Origin: Cladophialophora immunda
Taxonomy: Eukaryota > Ascomycota > Eurotiomycetes > Chaetothyriales > Herpotrichiellaceae
Assembly (NCBI RefSeq): GCF_000835495.1
Contig: NW_015622541.1
Span: 1,426,001 to 1,490,000 of the forward strand
Direction: 5' to 3'
Length of the DNA: 64,000 bases
Positions 1 through 11,417 of the stretch are shown here, one piece after another; the stretch's first letter is position 1; every line of letters starts with the position of its first letter. Position numbers and translations under genes: made by a program. Under the pieces are notes generated by a model. It saw nothing but the letters and a program-made list of their open reading frames with translations. It was not told where the DNA came from and made no database searches.

Positions 1-1970
1 CTAGTAGTATTCTTTTCGAGGAAAATAATTCCTATAGAACGGAACTACTATATAGGTAACGGAGAAATACTAGTAATCGTTAAGACTTTCATAGTATAAA
101 GATACTACCTTAAGTCGTCTATAACTAGTATAATTATCCTTATTAACTATAAAGCTCTAAAGAGTTTTATAGAGATAAAGATCTTAAATAGATAATAGAT
201 GCGCTAAGCTAAGGTATTAGCGGCGTACGACTTTATTATTCAATAGCGATAGGGAAAGGATAACCTAGTAGATAGGCTTTCTCGTTAACTAGACTATATA
301 GGGCTAGAAGAGCTACTAACTAAGAATATCCTAATAGAACTACTAAAGAAGCGGATACTAGAGGAATATGAACTATACGCTAGTAGTATATGAGTTAGAG
401 ATAGTCTTATTATAGGTATTCTAACGCATTTAGTAGTCTAAAGGCATAAAGTAGGAGGAAAGAGCGTCTATAGCGTTATTACTTCACTACCTAAAGAGTA
501 AGGAGTTATACTAAGAATTAGTAAAGAGTAAGAGGCTTTAGGGTGAGAACGTCGTAAGTCGCTAATAACTCGCCTAAAGTAACTTTAAGTACTAGACTCT
601 TAGTATTAGGAGAAGTAATAGGCTATTACCTCTAATAGCTAAATCCTTAGTGGAATGTTTAGAGGAATATAGAGCGTAGATTACGTAAGTCTCGTATAAA
701 GAGATAGCTATATATATATACTACGGAATCCTACTACGTAGTGCGAGATACTAAAGGTAAATTACGATAACCTATAGTAGAGTGGACATTTTAGTTAGGC
801 TTAGACGTATACGACTATTATACGATACTACTAATAACCGTATATTAGGCGCGATATATATTAATATATTAGCTCCTACGATATCTACTAGCGTATAAAA
901 GTACCGCGTTATTAGTTATATAGCTATCTAGAACCCCTCCTAAGACTAGATAGGCTATAGTAAGATATCGTAATAGACTTTATTATAGGGCTACTACCGT
1001 TAATATATAGGCGAAACGTATATAACTTAATACTCGTTATTATTAATCGATTCTTAAAGATAGTTTCCTTAACTCCGTATCTTAGTACTATTAATACTCT
1101 ATAGATAGGCTAATTAGTCCTAGAGAAGATAGTTACGAGATTTAAGGCGCTAAAGTTAATTATATCTAATTAGGGTACGATATTTACGTCTTTATATTAG
1201 GGTACTCTATACTCCTACCTTACGACTCGTAGACTATTCTTAACTACTTTTTATTTATAGACTAACGGATAGATTAAATAGATAAATTAGACTCTAGAGT
1301 ACTATCTCTAATACTATATTAACTATTAGTAGTTAGATTAGATAGAGCTACTTATAAGTACTAAGTATACGATTAACGTAGCGCCTAATGCCTCTATAGA
1401 AAAGACGCCGTTTAACCTTATCTTATCGTTTTTACCTACGTTATATATAAATGTTAACTATAAGGAGCTCATATAGTAACTAATAAACGTTATAACTAAA
1501 GAAAGAGCTATTACTCTTATAGAATCGCTTACTATAGTAGAGGAAATACGCGAGATTACTAAGACTCGTATACGAAAATACTATAATAAGAAGAGGATAA
1601 GTATATCCTTTAATATTAATAATTAAGTTCTTATTTCTACCTAGAATATTAGAACTCTCTATACTAGTAAAAAGCTCACTAACTAGTTTCTAGGACCCTT
1701 TAAGATTATAGATAAATATAGTATAAACGCGTATACGTTAAGGCTACTAAAGAAATATAGAAGACTCTACTATATATTCTACGTCTCCTTATTATAGGCG
1801 TATTACGCGCGCCCTAGCGTTAGTATATCTAAACCTATTAATATTAAGGGCGAGGAAGAATAGGAAGTATAAGAGGTACTAGGAGAGCGTCGCTAGTATA
1901 GCCGAACTAAGTTCCACGTTCGCTAGAAGGGATTCGGAGAGGTAGACGATTTATAATAGCTAGCGATAGA
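1..1970 (+). mobile_element. RIP-degraded Ty3/gypsy chromovirus, pol 3' part (RNase H, integrase, chromodomain)
   Basis: Reading the + strand through its many TAG and TAA codons gives a recognisable retrotransposon pol. The end of RNase H lies near 200-295 (a match to the AYDFIIQ...GKDN..DRLSR type). The integrase core lies at about 985-1,330, including LVIINRF, ISN.GTIFTS and the TNG.IK.IN.TLEYYL stretch that corresponds to TDGQTERVNQTLEQYL. The integrase C-terminal GPFKI is near 1,690-1,705, and a chromodomain sits at 1,850-1,960 (EEE.EV.EVLGERR then KFHVR.KGF). Stops fall where Gln (CAG, CAA) or Trp (TGG) is conserved, as expected from CpA to TpA mutation. The chromodomain places it among chromoviruses. 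The element cannot be active. Its 5' part (gag, protease, most of the reverse transcriptase) lies outside the window. Confidence 0.9.
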
Positions 1971-3860
1971 CCTAAAAAATGTATGCGAGGCGATCACTAA
2001 CTATAGAAGGAAAGTAGGGATAGGAAGATAAGTAAAGGGATTTACATTTAGCCTAAGGCTAGGTACGCGAAACACATACGACGCCGTAGCGTCTTAACCA
2101 CTACTAGACTATAAGCCGTAGGCGCGTATAGCGCGCACTACCTAAGGGTAATACTATACTAGGAGGATACATACCCGCTATATAGGTGATACACTAGGAA
2201 AAACATACGACCGCTATATAGGTGATACGCTAGAGAGACGTATATAGACCGTATACTACTCGTTATCGTCACTCTTAGGAAGATCAGATAGTGAGTCTAG
2301 GTCCGACTTACGACTACTATCTACCTTATTATACTAGACTAGGGCGTTTAATTAATTCTATATAAGTTAGTACGGGATGTAAGTGAGGAGTACGCGCTAC
2401 TTACGATAACCGCATAGGCCTTGACTATAAAGCGTAAGGCTTTAAGGATACTACTAAGGATGTTAGCGATGCGGTTAGAGGTAGTAGCGGCGGAGGGGGA
2501 GGTAGCGGTAGAGGCACTAGAACTAGAGGTAAGGTTATGTCTTATAGACACCTTTAATGCGTTTTATATACGCCTAGATAGCGTAGAGACTTCGTCTTAG
2601 ACGGCCGTAATAGCGGGCGCGTCCGGATTACTATCTATAATTATCTGATTATAGGTAAGAAGACGGTTAGTAATAGCTACGTAGGATAGAGGAACCTAAT
2701 GCGATAAGTATACGATAAGCTTACGAAGATACGTATAATAGTATAATACTTATAGGAATATAACTCTTAGAACTAGTATAATTACTACGCTTATAATAAT
2801 TATAGCGGATATAGCCCTTAGTAGTACGCGTATCGCATACGATACACTAGTTAGTTAGATAACTACGACTAGCGTAGAGCGCGCGTAGATAATGTTAGTA
2901 AGGTAGCTTCTCTTAGGAGGAACGCCGAGACGCCTTAGAGAGAGTTTAGGGGGGAGCTAAGTATACGAGTTAGCTACGAAATGTATATAATAAGTATAAA
3001 CTACTTACGAGGGCCGCTAAGGCGATAAGGAGGTTAGCTACCTATACCTAAGGTGGTACTATTAGGACGGAAATTAACTATATTTATCTACGAAGCGATT
3101 AGTACGTAACTAGTATACGACGGATGTTACTAACGTTAGAATATTACGTAAGACTAATAAAAAGGAAGAAAGAGATAAACTAAGAGAGAAGAAGTAGTAT
3201 CTATATACCTAGGCGTAAGAGGCGACTACATTAGGATATAATAAGGCTATTTATGACTATACTATTATTATAACGTATTAACGCTACGTATTCACGTTAC
3301 GCATTTATATATGCGTTTAATAGAGCTTAATAGCGATTCACGCTTAATAGGTATAATGACTATTTATATAGTGATTTATATAATAGTTCACATAGTACAT
3401 TTACGCATATACCTAATAGGCATATTTAATAGTGCATTCATATAATGCATTTACATAGCGAGTATACCCTTATACGCACTATTTAGACGGTATATTCAGG
3501 TAGTAGATAAGTAGCGCATATAGGACGTAAGCTACTCGTACGCGAGCCTCACTAAGTAAGAGGGGAATACTACCTATACGGGCCTCTTAAGGACGAGAAG
3601 CTAAAAGAGGGGGGTAATATTATAAACGGGACCTAGAAGTCGGGCATAATTAAGATCGCGCTAAGCCGGACCGCGCTAAGCTACTTTAGGCCGCATATAG
3701 TCCGTATAAGAAAAGTATGCTTCTCGTATCCGAGAAGCATCCTCTCCTTATACTATAAGTCTTTGTCACTACTAGATGTAAAAGGATACTTATTACTACG
3801 GAATATATCTATCGCTAAGTACTGCCTATCTCTAATAAGGCATCCTTAATAGGATCGTGC
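1971..3860. other. RIP-saturated AT-rich DNA downstream of the chromovirus, no intact gene
   Basis: The block continues with the same composition: CpA and TpG are rare while CpG remains common. It probably holds the 3' end or LTR of the element and other decayed repeats, but no LTR pair is visible because only one end is present. A frame at about 2,791-3,245 reads without TGA, but TGA is depleted anyway in RIP-mutated DNA, so this is not evidence of coding. Short AT-rich quasi-repeats built on TTAATAG and CATTTA occur at about 3,290-3,460. Normal composition returns near 3,860-3,890. Confidence 0.7.
2175..2246. repeat. Two-copy tandem repeat, 36-bp period
   Basis: CCGCTATATAGGTGATAC occurs at 2,175 and again at 2,211, followed in both copies by a diverged ACTAG or GCTAG. 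It lies inside the RIP block and keeps a TG that most of the block has lost. Confidence 0.7.
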
Positions 3861-4835
3861 GTAACTAAACGCTCAAAAAACACGCAATTTGGCTGCAACG
3901 CCTGTGGGGTGAATCTATGTATCAAAGGTGGTTGCTTTTATAGATACCATATAGATTTACATAGAAATTTACTGTGGAATAGTATTTAATATCTAAATCT
4001 ATCCCCGTGGTAGCATCGATGTGCCAAGTGCCAAGAAAAAAAGTGCCAATCGGACGGAACGGGAGATAGTTAGATTTAACAATAGTTATTGTGATGGGTT
4101 GAACCCTGAAGGAGACTCGGTTCGGAGGAACCAGCGCTAAACCACCTCTAGTTAGTCAGCCGGACAATATCCACGCAGGGGGTACACGACCACGTAAGGA
4201 GTACAGATTAAGAGAGCCTCATTTCCTCGTCTAGCGGATCGACGATGGACGATCACAAGGCCTGTGCGCCATATACAAGAGACGTGTAAGAGAATTCTCG
4301 GCGATAGGGCTCGCATTTCCGTCAAGGACTTTATGCTAGTTCGTTACCCGCAGGATCAAGGGAAGATAGAGGTAGAGCTAAAGTTGCACAGGAAATCCTA
4401 CGACATTGAGCTCCTTTGGGCTCCTGCGGGTTAGCACGATGCGATGTTCATCATACACAGAAATTGCGGTGATTTCTCACTGGCTTTAAGCCGACAGTCG
4501 AGCAGGTGCAAGGAGACAATATAGCCAAATTGGGACATACCATGCAAGCAGCGGAACTGTCAAGAACAAGGAGGAAGACTTGGTTTTCATTACGTGTTAT
4601 TAGCTTGAGATATACTTGGGTTGGACTAGAAGGTCTGGATTTTAGTTGAAGTGATAAGCTGTCTTGAGTCTTGGGGGGCACAACCGCACCGCGCCTCCTG
4701 CGCTATGAAAAGCCACACTTGTCCTTCCCGACTTTAGCCACGTTGCCGTTATGTTGATTGTGATCAGTGGTTGTGTGTGTAAGAGAGAGAAGCCGAATTG
4801 ACATCACTGATGTGAAGAAGCCGAGTACCGATTGT
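3861..4835. other. Intergenic boundary region between RIP block and PHO89-type gene
   Basis: Composition changes from the CpA/TpG-poor block to ordinary sequence here. It contains the 3' flank of the phosphate permease gene on the minus strand. Small open frames on the minus strand (4,451-4,681 and 4,703-4,885) show no family features. No gene is supported. Confidence 0.6.
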
Positions 4836-6714
4836 TTACAAGAAGTGGGGGGCATTGAGCACAATGCCCATGATGCATCCTGCAAGCGTGCCAGCGATCG
4901 GAATGGTCATGATCCAGGAGAAGAGCAGGAGACCAACTCGTTGCCAGTTGACCGCCTTCCACGTGCCATTGCAAAGGCCAACTCCGACCGTGGCGCCAGT
5001 GATGCACATCGAGGTGGAGACGGGTAGCGAATACTGCGAGAACAAAAGCACAGTGATAGCGGCTCCCATTTCCATCGAAGAGCCCCGAGAGGGTGAGTGA
5101 TAGGTGATCTTATTGCCCATGACCTTCATGATGTTGTAGCCATAAGTGATGAGACCGATCGAAAGCGTTGCCGAAAGCACTGCGAGTTGCCAGATAGGCA
5201 CTTCGGCCTTGGACTTTGCGGCGTCCCCAGTGGACCAGGCGGAGTAGATGACCGCCCAGGGACCGACCGCGTTACCAATGTCGTTGGCGCCATGGGCGAA
5301 GGACGCCGTGCATGCCGTGATGACCTGGACAAAGGAGTAGGTGTGCTCGACCTCGTTGGGATATTTGGTCGCATGGGAATACACCCGCTCCATACGTCGA
5401 CCCTCAGGCGTGCCCGCAATACCAGTCTGAGCAGAGTGGATGTCGTAGTTCACGCCGTATAGAACAGCGACGACGAGCATGGCCGGGATACGAATCATCA
5501 AAGTCTTGAGGTTGCGTAGCTCGTAGATCTCGCCTTCACCGATGGGATTCTGGTGCAAAGTGCGCATGGCCCAGCCGAGAGGGCCTCGCTTCTTCCGAAG
5601 CCGTGCGTGGAACTTGGCTTGGGCCTCAGCTATTCGCTCTTTGTAGGTCAATTGGGTGGACTGAGCCTCGACCTCAGCAAGACTCTTTTCTCCTGCACCA
5701 GCTTTGACATCACCTTCAACCTTTTCAACGTCGTCGTGGCTCAAAGAGTCTGGTGAATGAGTAGAGCCTTCGTCGTCGTCATGCTTCTGAACGACAGCAT
5801 AGTCCGGAACATTGGCTTGCTCATTAGTATCGGCTGTGAATGGTCGCTTCCACAACAGAGGACCCATGGGGAGATGCCAGAACTTGACGGTATGATCCTT
5901 CTTGATAACCTTTGCGTGCAGCCAGGGAACGAAGAAGATAGCGGACAGGATAAAGAGGCCACCACCAACGCCCATGGTAACAGAAGCGATGTACCACGAG
6001 GGCTTCTTGTTCAGACCAAGATTAGGAGAGCCCTTGTAGACAACAGACAGCGTGCAGACCGTGCCAGCAATGAGGAAGAAAAATGGCGAGGTAAAAACGG
6101 CCCACGGCACCGGGTTCTTTCGCAAGTGTACCACCAGCTTGATTAGCATGAATATTGTCGCAGCAAACCCGCCGGAGATGAGAGGAGCCAAACCCAAGCC
6201 GGCGAAGATGGCACCGAGACCCTGGCCACCATTCCAGCCCCATTCTACCTGAGAGGCTCCAGCGACCGCGACACCCACGCCGGCGACAGCCGAGATGAGC
6301 GAGTAGGATGATGAGACATGGGCAGAATGTCGTGTACACCACATGACCCATGAAGAAGCACCTGCGAGCGCACAAGTGAATGCAAGCATCTGAACACCAG
6401 CGTTGTCTTGGAAGGCCTCGAGAGGAATGATCTTGTTTTTGATGGTGGATGCAGTGCGTGCGCCGACAGTGATGGCTCCAACCATCTCAAATACAGCACC
6501 AAGGACCATGGCTTGTTGGTATGTGACCGATCTGGAAGAGACGCTGGTGGCCCAGCTGTTGGCTACATCGTCTAACATGACACGGTGGTTAACACCCCAC
6601 ACAAACTATAGGAAGGAGGACGAGCTACTTACTGGCGCCGTTGTTGTAAGCATCAAGAAGAGCAAACAGTGTCCCAATGGCAAAGACGTAATCGTACTGG
6701 GTGAGTCGTGCCAT
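4836..6714 (-). CDS. PHO89/PHO-4-type sodium/phosphate symporter
   Basis: High-affinity Na+-coupled inorganic phosphate permease of the plasma membrane (PiT family; S. cerevisiae Pho89, N. crassa PHO-4). Two exons, 6,633-6,714 and 4,836-6,571, are joined over a 61-nt intron with donor GTAAGT. Splicing restores the family signature NGANDVANSW exactly across the junction, which fixes the ATG at 6,714 (MARLTQYDYVFAIG). The product is 605 aa. The second PiT signature HGANDIGNAVGPWAVIY lies in the C-terminal half, and multiple hydrophobic segments flank a hydrophilic, acidic central loop of about 150 residues, as is usual for the family. The longest uninterrupted frame starts with GTG inside the intron and is not the true start. 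Family assignment is firm; regulation by phosphate starvation is known for homologues, not shown here. Confidence 0.95.
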
Positions 6715-8247
6715 CTTGGTGAAGATTGCACAGGTATCACTTTGCAAGAGATGTTGATCTGGCTCGAGAACTGGTAAGAGGAAGAAACGGACGGCACAGC
6801 AGAGCTTTTATGTTGGCCAGCGCTCGGCACTGTTGGAAGTAACTGCAGAATCCATCCTCTTGGCTGCAGGGATCGATGTAGCTTTCCTTCTCCTCCCCTG
6901 TCCACGCCACTGGACAAGCCAAGCCATCATCAGATCGGAATACTCAATGCTTCAGGCGAGGTCAATCCCACATTTTAGAGCGTCCGAGGGCCTGGGTTGG
7001 TCGTGTCGCTCCCGAAGGTCTCGTCTCGCCCGCCTTGGAGAGGAGGTGAAGCAAAGGCCAAGAAGCGATAACCCGCCCCCGTTTGCAAAAGAAGCAAGTT
7101 CAAGCTGCACTCACGCTCCCTTCCCACCTTCCAGAAGGCCTGGCTGCAACTCCGAGCGGGCGTGTCTGCGAATTTGATATACGGCGGAGGCGAGCACGTT
7201 CCTCCAGGAGGCTTCATGACTGGTCCGCGAACGAGCAAGGGCCGGTCTCCGCTCTACTTGGCATGCCTTGGCGAAGTGAGTCCGCCTGCGCTGCGCCCCT
7301 TCTCTCAGTGCTCGTCCGTCGCGTAGCTCCCGATACGTTCCTGGGCCAATATCGACTTCATCTCAGACCGTGCTGGAGTCACCCAACAGGGCTGTCACTC
7401 TGATCCCTTGGCGTGCAGAAATTTGCTTTTTTGTGGTGCTCGCAGTCACGGTCGGCGGACCGAATCCCACGTTTCCAAGATAACGACCTTGAGAGGGACA
7501 CTGCAATGACAATCACGCGAAATGGAGGCGTATTAAGAGAGGAGGTCCATCAAACTTGATCCATCGCAGCACTTATATTGACAAATTGGGCTCTTGGCTT
7601 GCCGTAACATGTTCCTGCCTGGGTAGGAAACCCGGGGGGCGTGTTGCACTCATCATGAGACCTTAGGCTCCCTTTCGCGTGCACATAGCCTTTTGAGGAA
7701 TCACAGGATGCCAAAGCACAGGAATCGTGGATTTGGGCACTTCGTGTCACTGCTCTCGACGTCGACGTCGATCTCAACCTCGAACATTGCCAGCAAGGGT
7801 CTCTTGGACAACGGCCAGGCATATTTCTGATCGATGAGATCTTGTCTTGACATCCTGGTCTCGTTCAACTGCACAATTTCAAGTGTTGTTCATATGCTCA
7901 ACGTTGAAGGCGAACGAGTCAGATGAGACAGATGTGGTTGATGGTCAAACCAGAAGCCCCCCAAGTCTTCCGCCAGTTGCTGCAGTTTGCGTCAAACATG
8001 CCAAGCACATTTGTTTGCTGCCATCCACGTGACCGTCATACAATTTTAGACATTGGCGGGGTTTGAATGCGGGTCTGGCATCTGCTCGTGCGACGGAGTC
8101 ACACAGCAGTCAACAATCCTGAAAAGTCTCGACTCCTGAGTACACAAATCGCTCAGCGGGGAGGCAGTGATTGTTTGTGGCTCAACTGACTCTGAGTCAT
8201 TTCCATTGTCGTCTCCCTTCAATATCTCACGAGCGTCCACGAGTACA
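6715..8247. promoter_or_regulatory. Divergent intergenic region, phosphate permease and ProRS
   Basis: This 1.5-kb spacer holds the promoters of the minus-strand phosphate permease and the plus-strand prolyl-tRNA synthetase. One CACGTG E-box is at 8,026-8,031, the core recognised by Pho4/NUC-1-type bHLH factors. It lies about 220 bp from the ProRS start and 1.3 kb from the permease start, so its target is unclear. Open frames at 6,833-7,403 have no family features. Confidence 0.5.
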
Positions 8248-9978
8248 ATGTCCCACTCTAGAAACCCCTCCAAAACCGAACTTCCCACCCGAGAGAAAGA
8301 GTCCAAGACTGAAGCCGGACAAAAGATGGAGGCAAAAGGTGCTCCTGACAAGCCAATTGGCAAAGCGGAAGCGAAACTTCCTCAAAAAACAGGCGGAAAG
8401 AAAAAGAAGATGGAGGGTGCAGCGCTGATTGGCATTGATGTGTCCAAAGATGTCGACTTTTCGGAGTGGTATCAGCAGGTCTTGCTGAAGGGAGACATGC
8501 TCGACTACTACGATATCTCTGGTTGCTACATCCTCAAGCCTGCCTCGCAGTTCGTTTGGGACGAGGTTAGAGCCTGGTTTGACGCGAGGATCAAGAAGAT
8601 GGGTGTCAAAAACTGCTCCTTCCCTCTGTTCGTCTCCGAAGACGTGTTGAATCGTGAGAAGGCTCATATTGAGGGGTTCGCAGCCGAGGTGGCATGGGTG
8701 ACCCATGGAGGCAGTACCAAACTGGAGAAGAAGATTGCCATTCGCCCTACCTCCGAGACTGTCATGTACCCTTACTACGCCAAATGGATTCAGAGTTACC
8801 GTGACTTGCCCCTCAAACTGAACCAGTGGAACTCGGTTGTCCGGTGGGAATTCAAGCATCCCCAGCCATTCCTGCGTACACGAGAATTTCACTGGCAGGA
8901 GGGTCATACGGCGCATCTAACCGAACAGGAGGCGGGAAAGGAGGTCCTGGAGATCCTCGATCTGTATGCTCAGATCTATGAAGAGCTTCTAGCGGTCCCT
9001 GTCATTAAAGGGAGGAAGACGGACAAGGAAAAGTTCGCGGGAGGACTGTATACCACCACCGTTGAAGGGTACATCCCTGCTACGGGGCGTGGTATCCAAG
9101 GAGGTACCTCGCATTGCCTGGGACAAAACTTCAGCAAAATGTTCGGCATCACCGTGCAAGATCCCAACGCAAAGACTGAGGAGGAAAAGAAGAACCAGCT
9201 ATATGTCTGGCAGAATTCTTGGGGTCTCTCGACTCGTGTCATTGGTGTGATGGTCATGATCCACGGGGATGACCGTGGTCTGGTAATCCCACCTCGCGTC
9301 GTCGAAGTCCAGGTCGTCATTGTGCCCGTCGGAGTGACAGCCAAAACCACAGAGGAGGACAGAGAAGCCTTGTACAAAGAAATCGCGGGGCTGGTGGAGG
9401 TCCTCAGAGCTGTCGACGTCCGAGTAGAAGCGGATTTCCGAGAGGGGTACTCCCCAGGGTGGAAGTTCAACGACTGGGAATTGAAGGGGGTTCCTCTTCG
9501 TTTGGAGTTCGGACCTGGGGAGAGCAAGGGCCACTACGTCACGGCGTCTCGACGAGACCTTCCCAAAGCTGAGAGCAAGAGTCAGATTGCCATCAGTGAA
9601 CTCAACACTGCCGTCCCGGAGCTGCTGAACACCATCCAGAAAGACCTGTACGATCGTGCGGATGCCAAATACAAGTCGCACATCAAGAAAGTGACCAACT
9701 GGGACGACTTCGTTCCGGCACTGAACGACAAGAACGTCATCCTGTTGCCTCACTGTCTGACTGAGGCATGCGAGGACCAGATCAAGGAGAACAGTGCCCG
9801 TAAGGCGGAAGAACAGAGCGGTGTCCCCCAAGACGAACGAGCTCCCAGCATGGGTGCGAAGAGTCTTTGCATTCCATTCGACCAACCCGAGGGCATCGAG
9901 AAGGGCGTGACCAAATGCGGGAATCCAAACTGCTCGAACCTAGCCGAGGCATGGTGTATGTTCGGCCGGTCATACTAG
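8248..9978 (+). CDS. Cytosolic prolyl-tRNA synthetase (eukaryotic/archaeal-type)
   Basis: Charges tRNA-Pro in the cytosol. Single exon, 576 aa. The ATG at 8,248 (ACAATGT context, MSHSRNPSK) is chosen; the frame opens earlier only by a GTG at 8,167. After a Lys-rich N-terminal tail of about 60 residues comes a class II synthetase core: motif 2 around residue 207 (RWEFKHPQPFLRTREFHWQEGHTAH) and motif 3 around residue 339 (HGDDRGLVIPPRV), then an anticodon-binding domain and a C-terminal zinc-domain-like end (KCGNPNCSN...AWCMFGRSY). The C-terminal Tyr is characteristic of the eukaryotic/archaeal-type enzyme. No N-terminal editing (YbaK-like) domain is present. Confidence 0.97.
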   Translation: MSHSRNPSKTELPTREKESKTEAGQKMEAKGAPDKPIGKAEAKLPQKTGGKKKKMEGAALIGIDVSKDVDFSEWYQQVLLKGDMLDYYDISGCYILKPASQFVWDEVRAWFDARIKKMGVKNCSFPLFVSEDVLNREKAHIEGFAAEVAWVTHGGSTKLEKKIAIRPTSETVMYPYYAKWIQSYRDLPLKLNQWNSVVRWEFKHPQPFLRTREFHWQEGHTAHLTEQEAGKEVLEILDLYAQIYEELLAVPVIKGRKTDKEKFAGGLYTTTVEGYIPATGRGIQGGTSHCLGQNFSKMFGITVQDPNAKTEEEKKNQLYVWQNSWGLSTRVIGVMVMIHGDDRGLVIPPRVVEVQVVIVPVGVTAKTTEEDREALYKEIAGLVEVLRAVDVRVEADFREGYSPGWKFNDWELKGVPLRLEFGPGESKGHYVTASRRDLPKAESKSQIAISELNTAVPELLNTIQKDLYDRADAKYKSHIKKVTNWDDFVPALNDKNVILLPHCLTEACEDQIKENSARKAEEQSGVPQDERAPSMGAKSLCIPFDQPEGIEKGVTKCGNPNCSNLAEAWCMFGRSY

Positions 9979-11417
9979 TTGGATGGAGGGAAGAAGGCAG
10001 CGAGGGCCCGAGATAGACAAGACGGGGGGGTGACATGTGGTAGACATGTGGTAGACGACGAGATGGCCGCGTTCAGAGCATGCATGCATTGTTTGAGTCA
10101 AATCTCCTTGATCACGAGGGCGCTGTCGAGCATATCAGCTGTCACCGGGGGCACCACTGGGAGGGTGTCGGTGTTTGACGACAAGAGGCGAGGCTTGCTT
10201 AGCTTTATCAGACACTGCACTGTCGACACATGATGGGTGCCCATGGTTGGTCCCGGGGTCCAGGAACAGGATAAGATCACCCAACTGCGGCCCCTGCAGC
10301 CCAATGGCAGCGGGCGTTTTCTCAGCGTCTGCTATCAGGAGGTGCTTGGCCTGTGTCAAGAGCCCACTCCCTGGACGATAAGCTCTTTCGGGGGCTTCAG
10401 GGTTGCGCAGGAGATCGGAGGAGAGGAAGAGGGAAGAGGGCATCGCTCACGAGTCACGATAGACGCAGCCTAGATGGCGTCAGATGGAGAAATGAAAAGG
10501 ATACAAAAGCATCTTCCAGTTCCACCCTCTTGACATTGAAACCAGGTCGGCCAGTCTCCTCCAGGTATATGTGAACGTGGCCCCCGTACCAAGTAAACTA
10601 ACACCTCTGTTTTTCTCTCTCTTTCTTTCTTTTGCCCCTCATCGCCAACATCCACATCCACATCGAACATCCACCCAGCGATCCCTACCACCTCGTGCCC
10701 GCCGAGCCGCCCTCGCTCCCTCTCCTCCCTCTTCCTACGCCGCTGGTCTGGCTCACCCAGGCCTAGATCTCTCGGATTCTAGGCGCGCTTCTTTTCTTCT
10801 TCCCGGGGGCCATTCTGCCTATTGCCCTGCTGCTTGCTATTGCGACTGTCTTTCGCTTCTTGCCTCGCTTTCGCCGTTGCCGCTGGTTCGGCCGGCGCCT
10901 GTGCCTGTGCCTGTGCCTGCGCCTGTGCCCTGCACCCTCCGCCTCTGCGCCAATGCGAGCTGGTTGAACATGCCAATTCTGGCCGGGCAGCAATTTTTGG
11001 ATTCCAGATGGGCAGGAACCATCACCATCTTCGACTTCCAGAGCATCTCTACCTTTCGCCGCCTCCCCCTCCACCGCCGCCGTTCTCTTTCACCTCTGCT
11101 TCCCTCCTTGCTGTCAAGTCTGCGGTCCATTTCTCTCCTTCTGCGGCTCTCTTCTGGGAGACTGGTCGTCCCACACCCTTTGCTGTCGGCGACCGCATTC
11201 CAGGCTTCAAAACCTCTGCTGGTGAGAATACGACATAATTTTCTTGTCTCGTTTGGGGAAAGAAATAGCACACCTAGGGCAAAGAGAGAAAAAGAAAGAT
11301 TCTAATCAATCACTCTGAACAGCCTTCTTGACTACCCTGCGGGCAAATCTCATCCTCGACCTCGAATCTACCCCGCCATCTTTTCCCAACACACCAGACA
11401 TTCTAAGACCAACCGAC
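9979..11417. promoter_or_regulatory. Intergenic region with CT-rich leader of the GNAT gene
   Basis: A 1.4-kb spacer. The part from about 10,600 to 11,300 is strongly pyrimidine-rich and contains hexamer-like GCCTGT repeats (about 10,896-10,930), which keep long low-complexity frames open on both strands (for example 10,571-11,305). I read this as promoter and 5' leader of the following gene and not as coding sequence. Confidence 0.5.

Noticed and set aside
2791..3245. Second frame without TGA in the RIP block, possibly a gag-like ORF
   Set aside because: TGA is depleted in all frames of RIP-mutated DNA, TAG and TAA are frequent in it, and no domain is recognisable.
8167..8247. N-terminal extension of ProRS
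   Set aside because: The extended frame starts with GTG, not ATG; the first ATG in good context is at 8,248.
10571..11305. 244-codon plus-strand frame
   Set aside because: Low-complexity CT-rich leader with equally long frames on the other strand and no family features.
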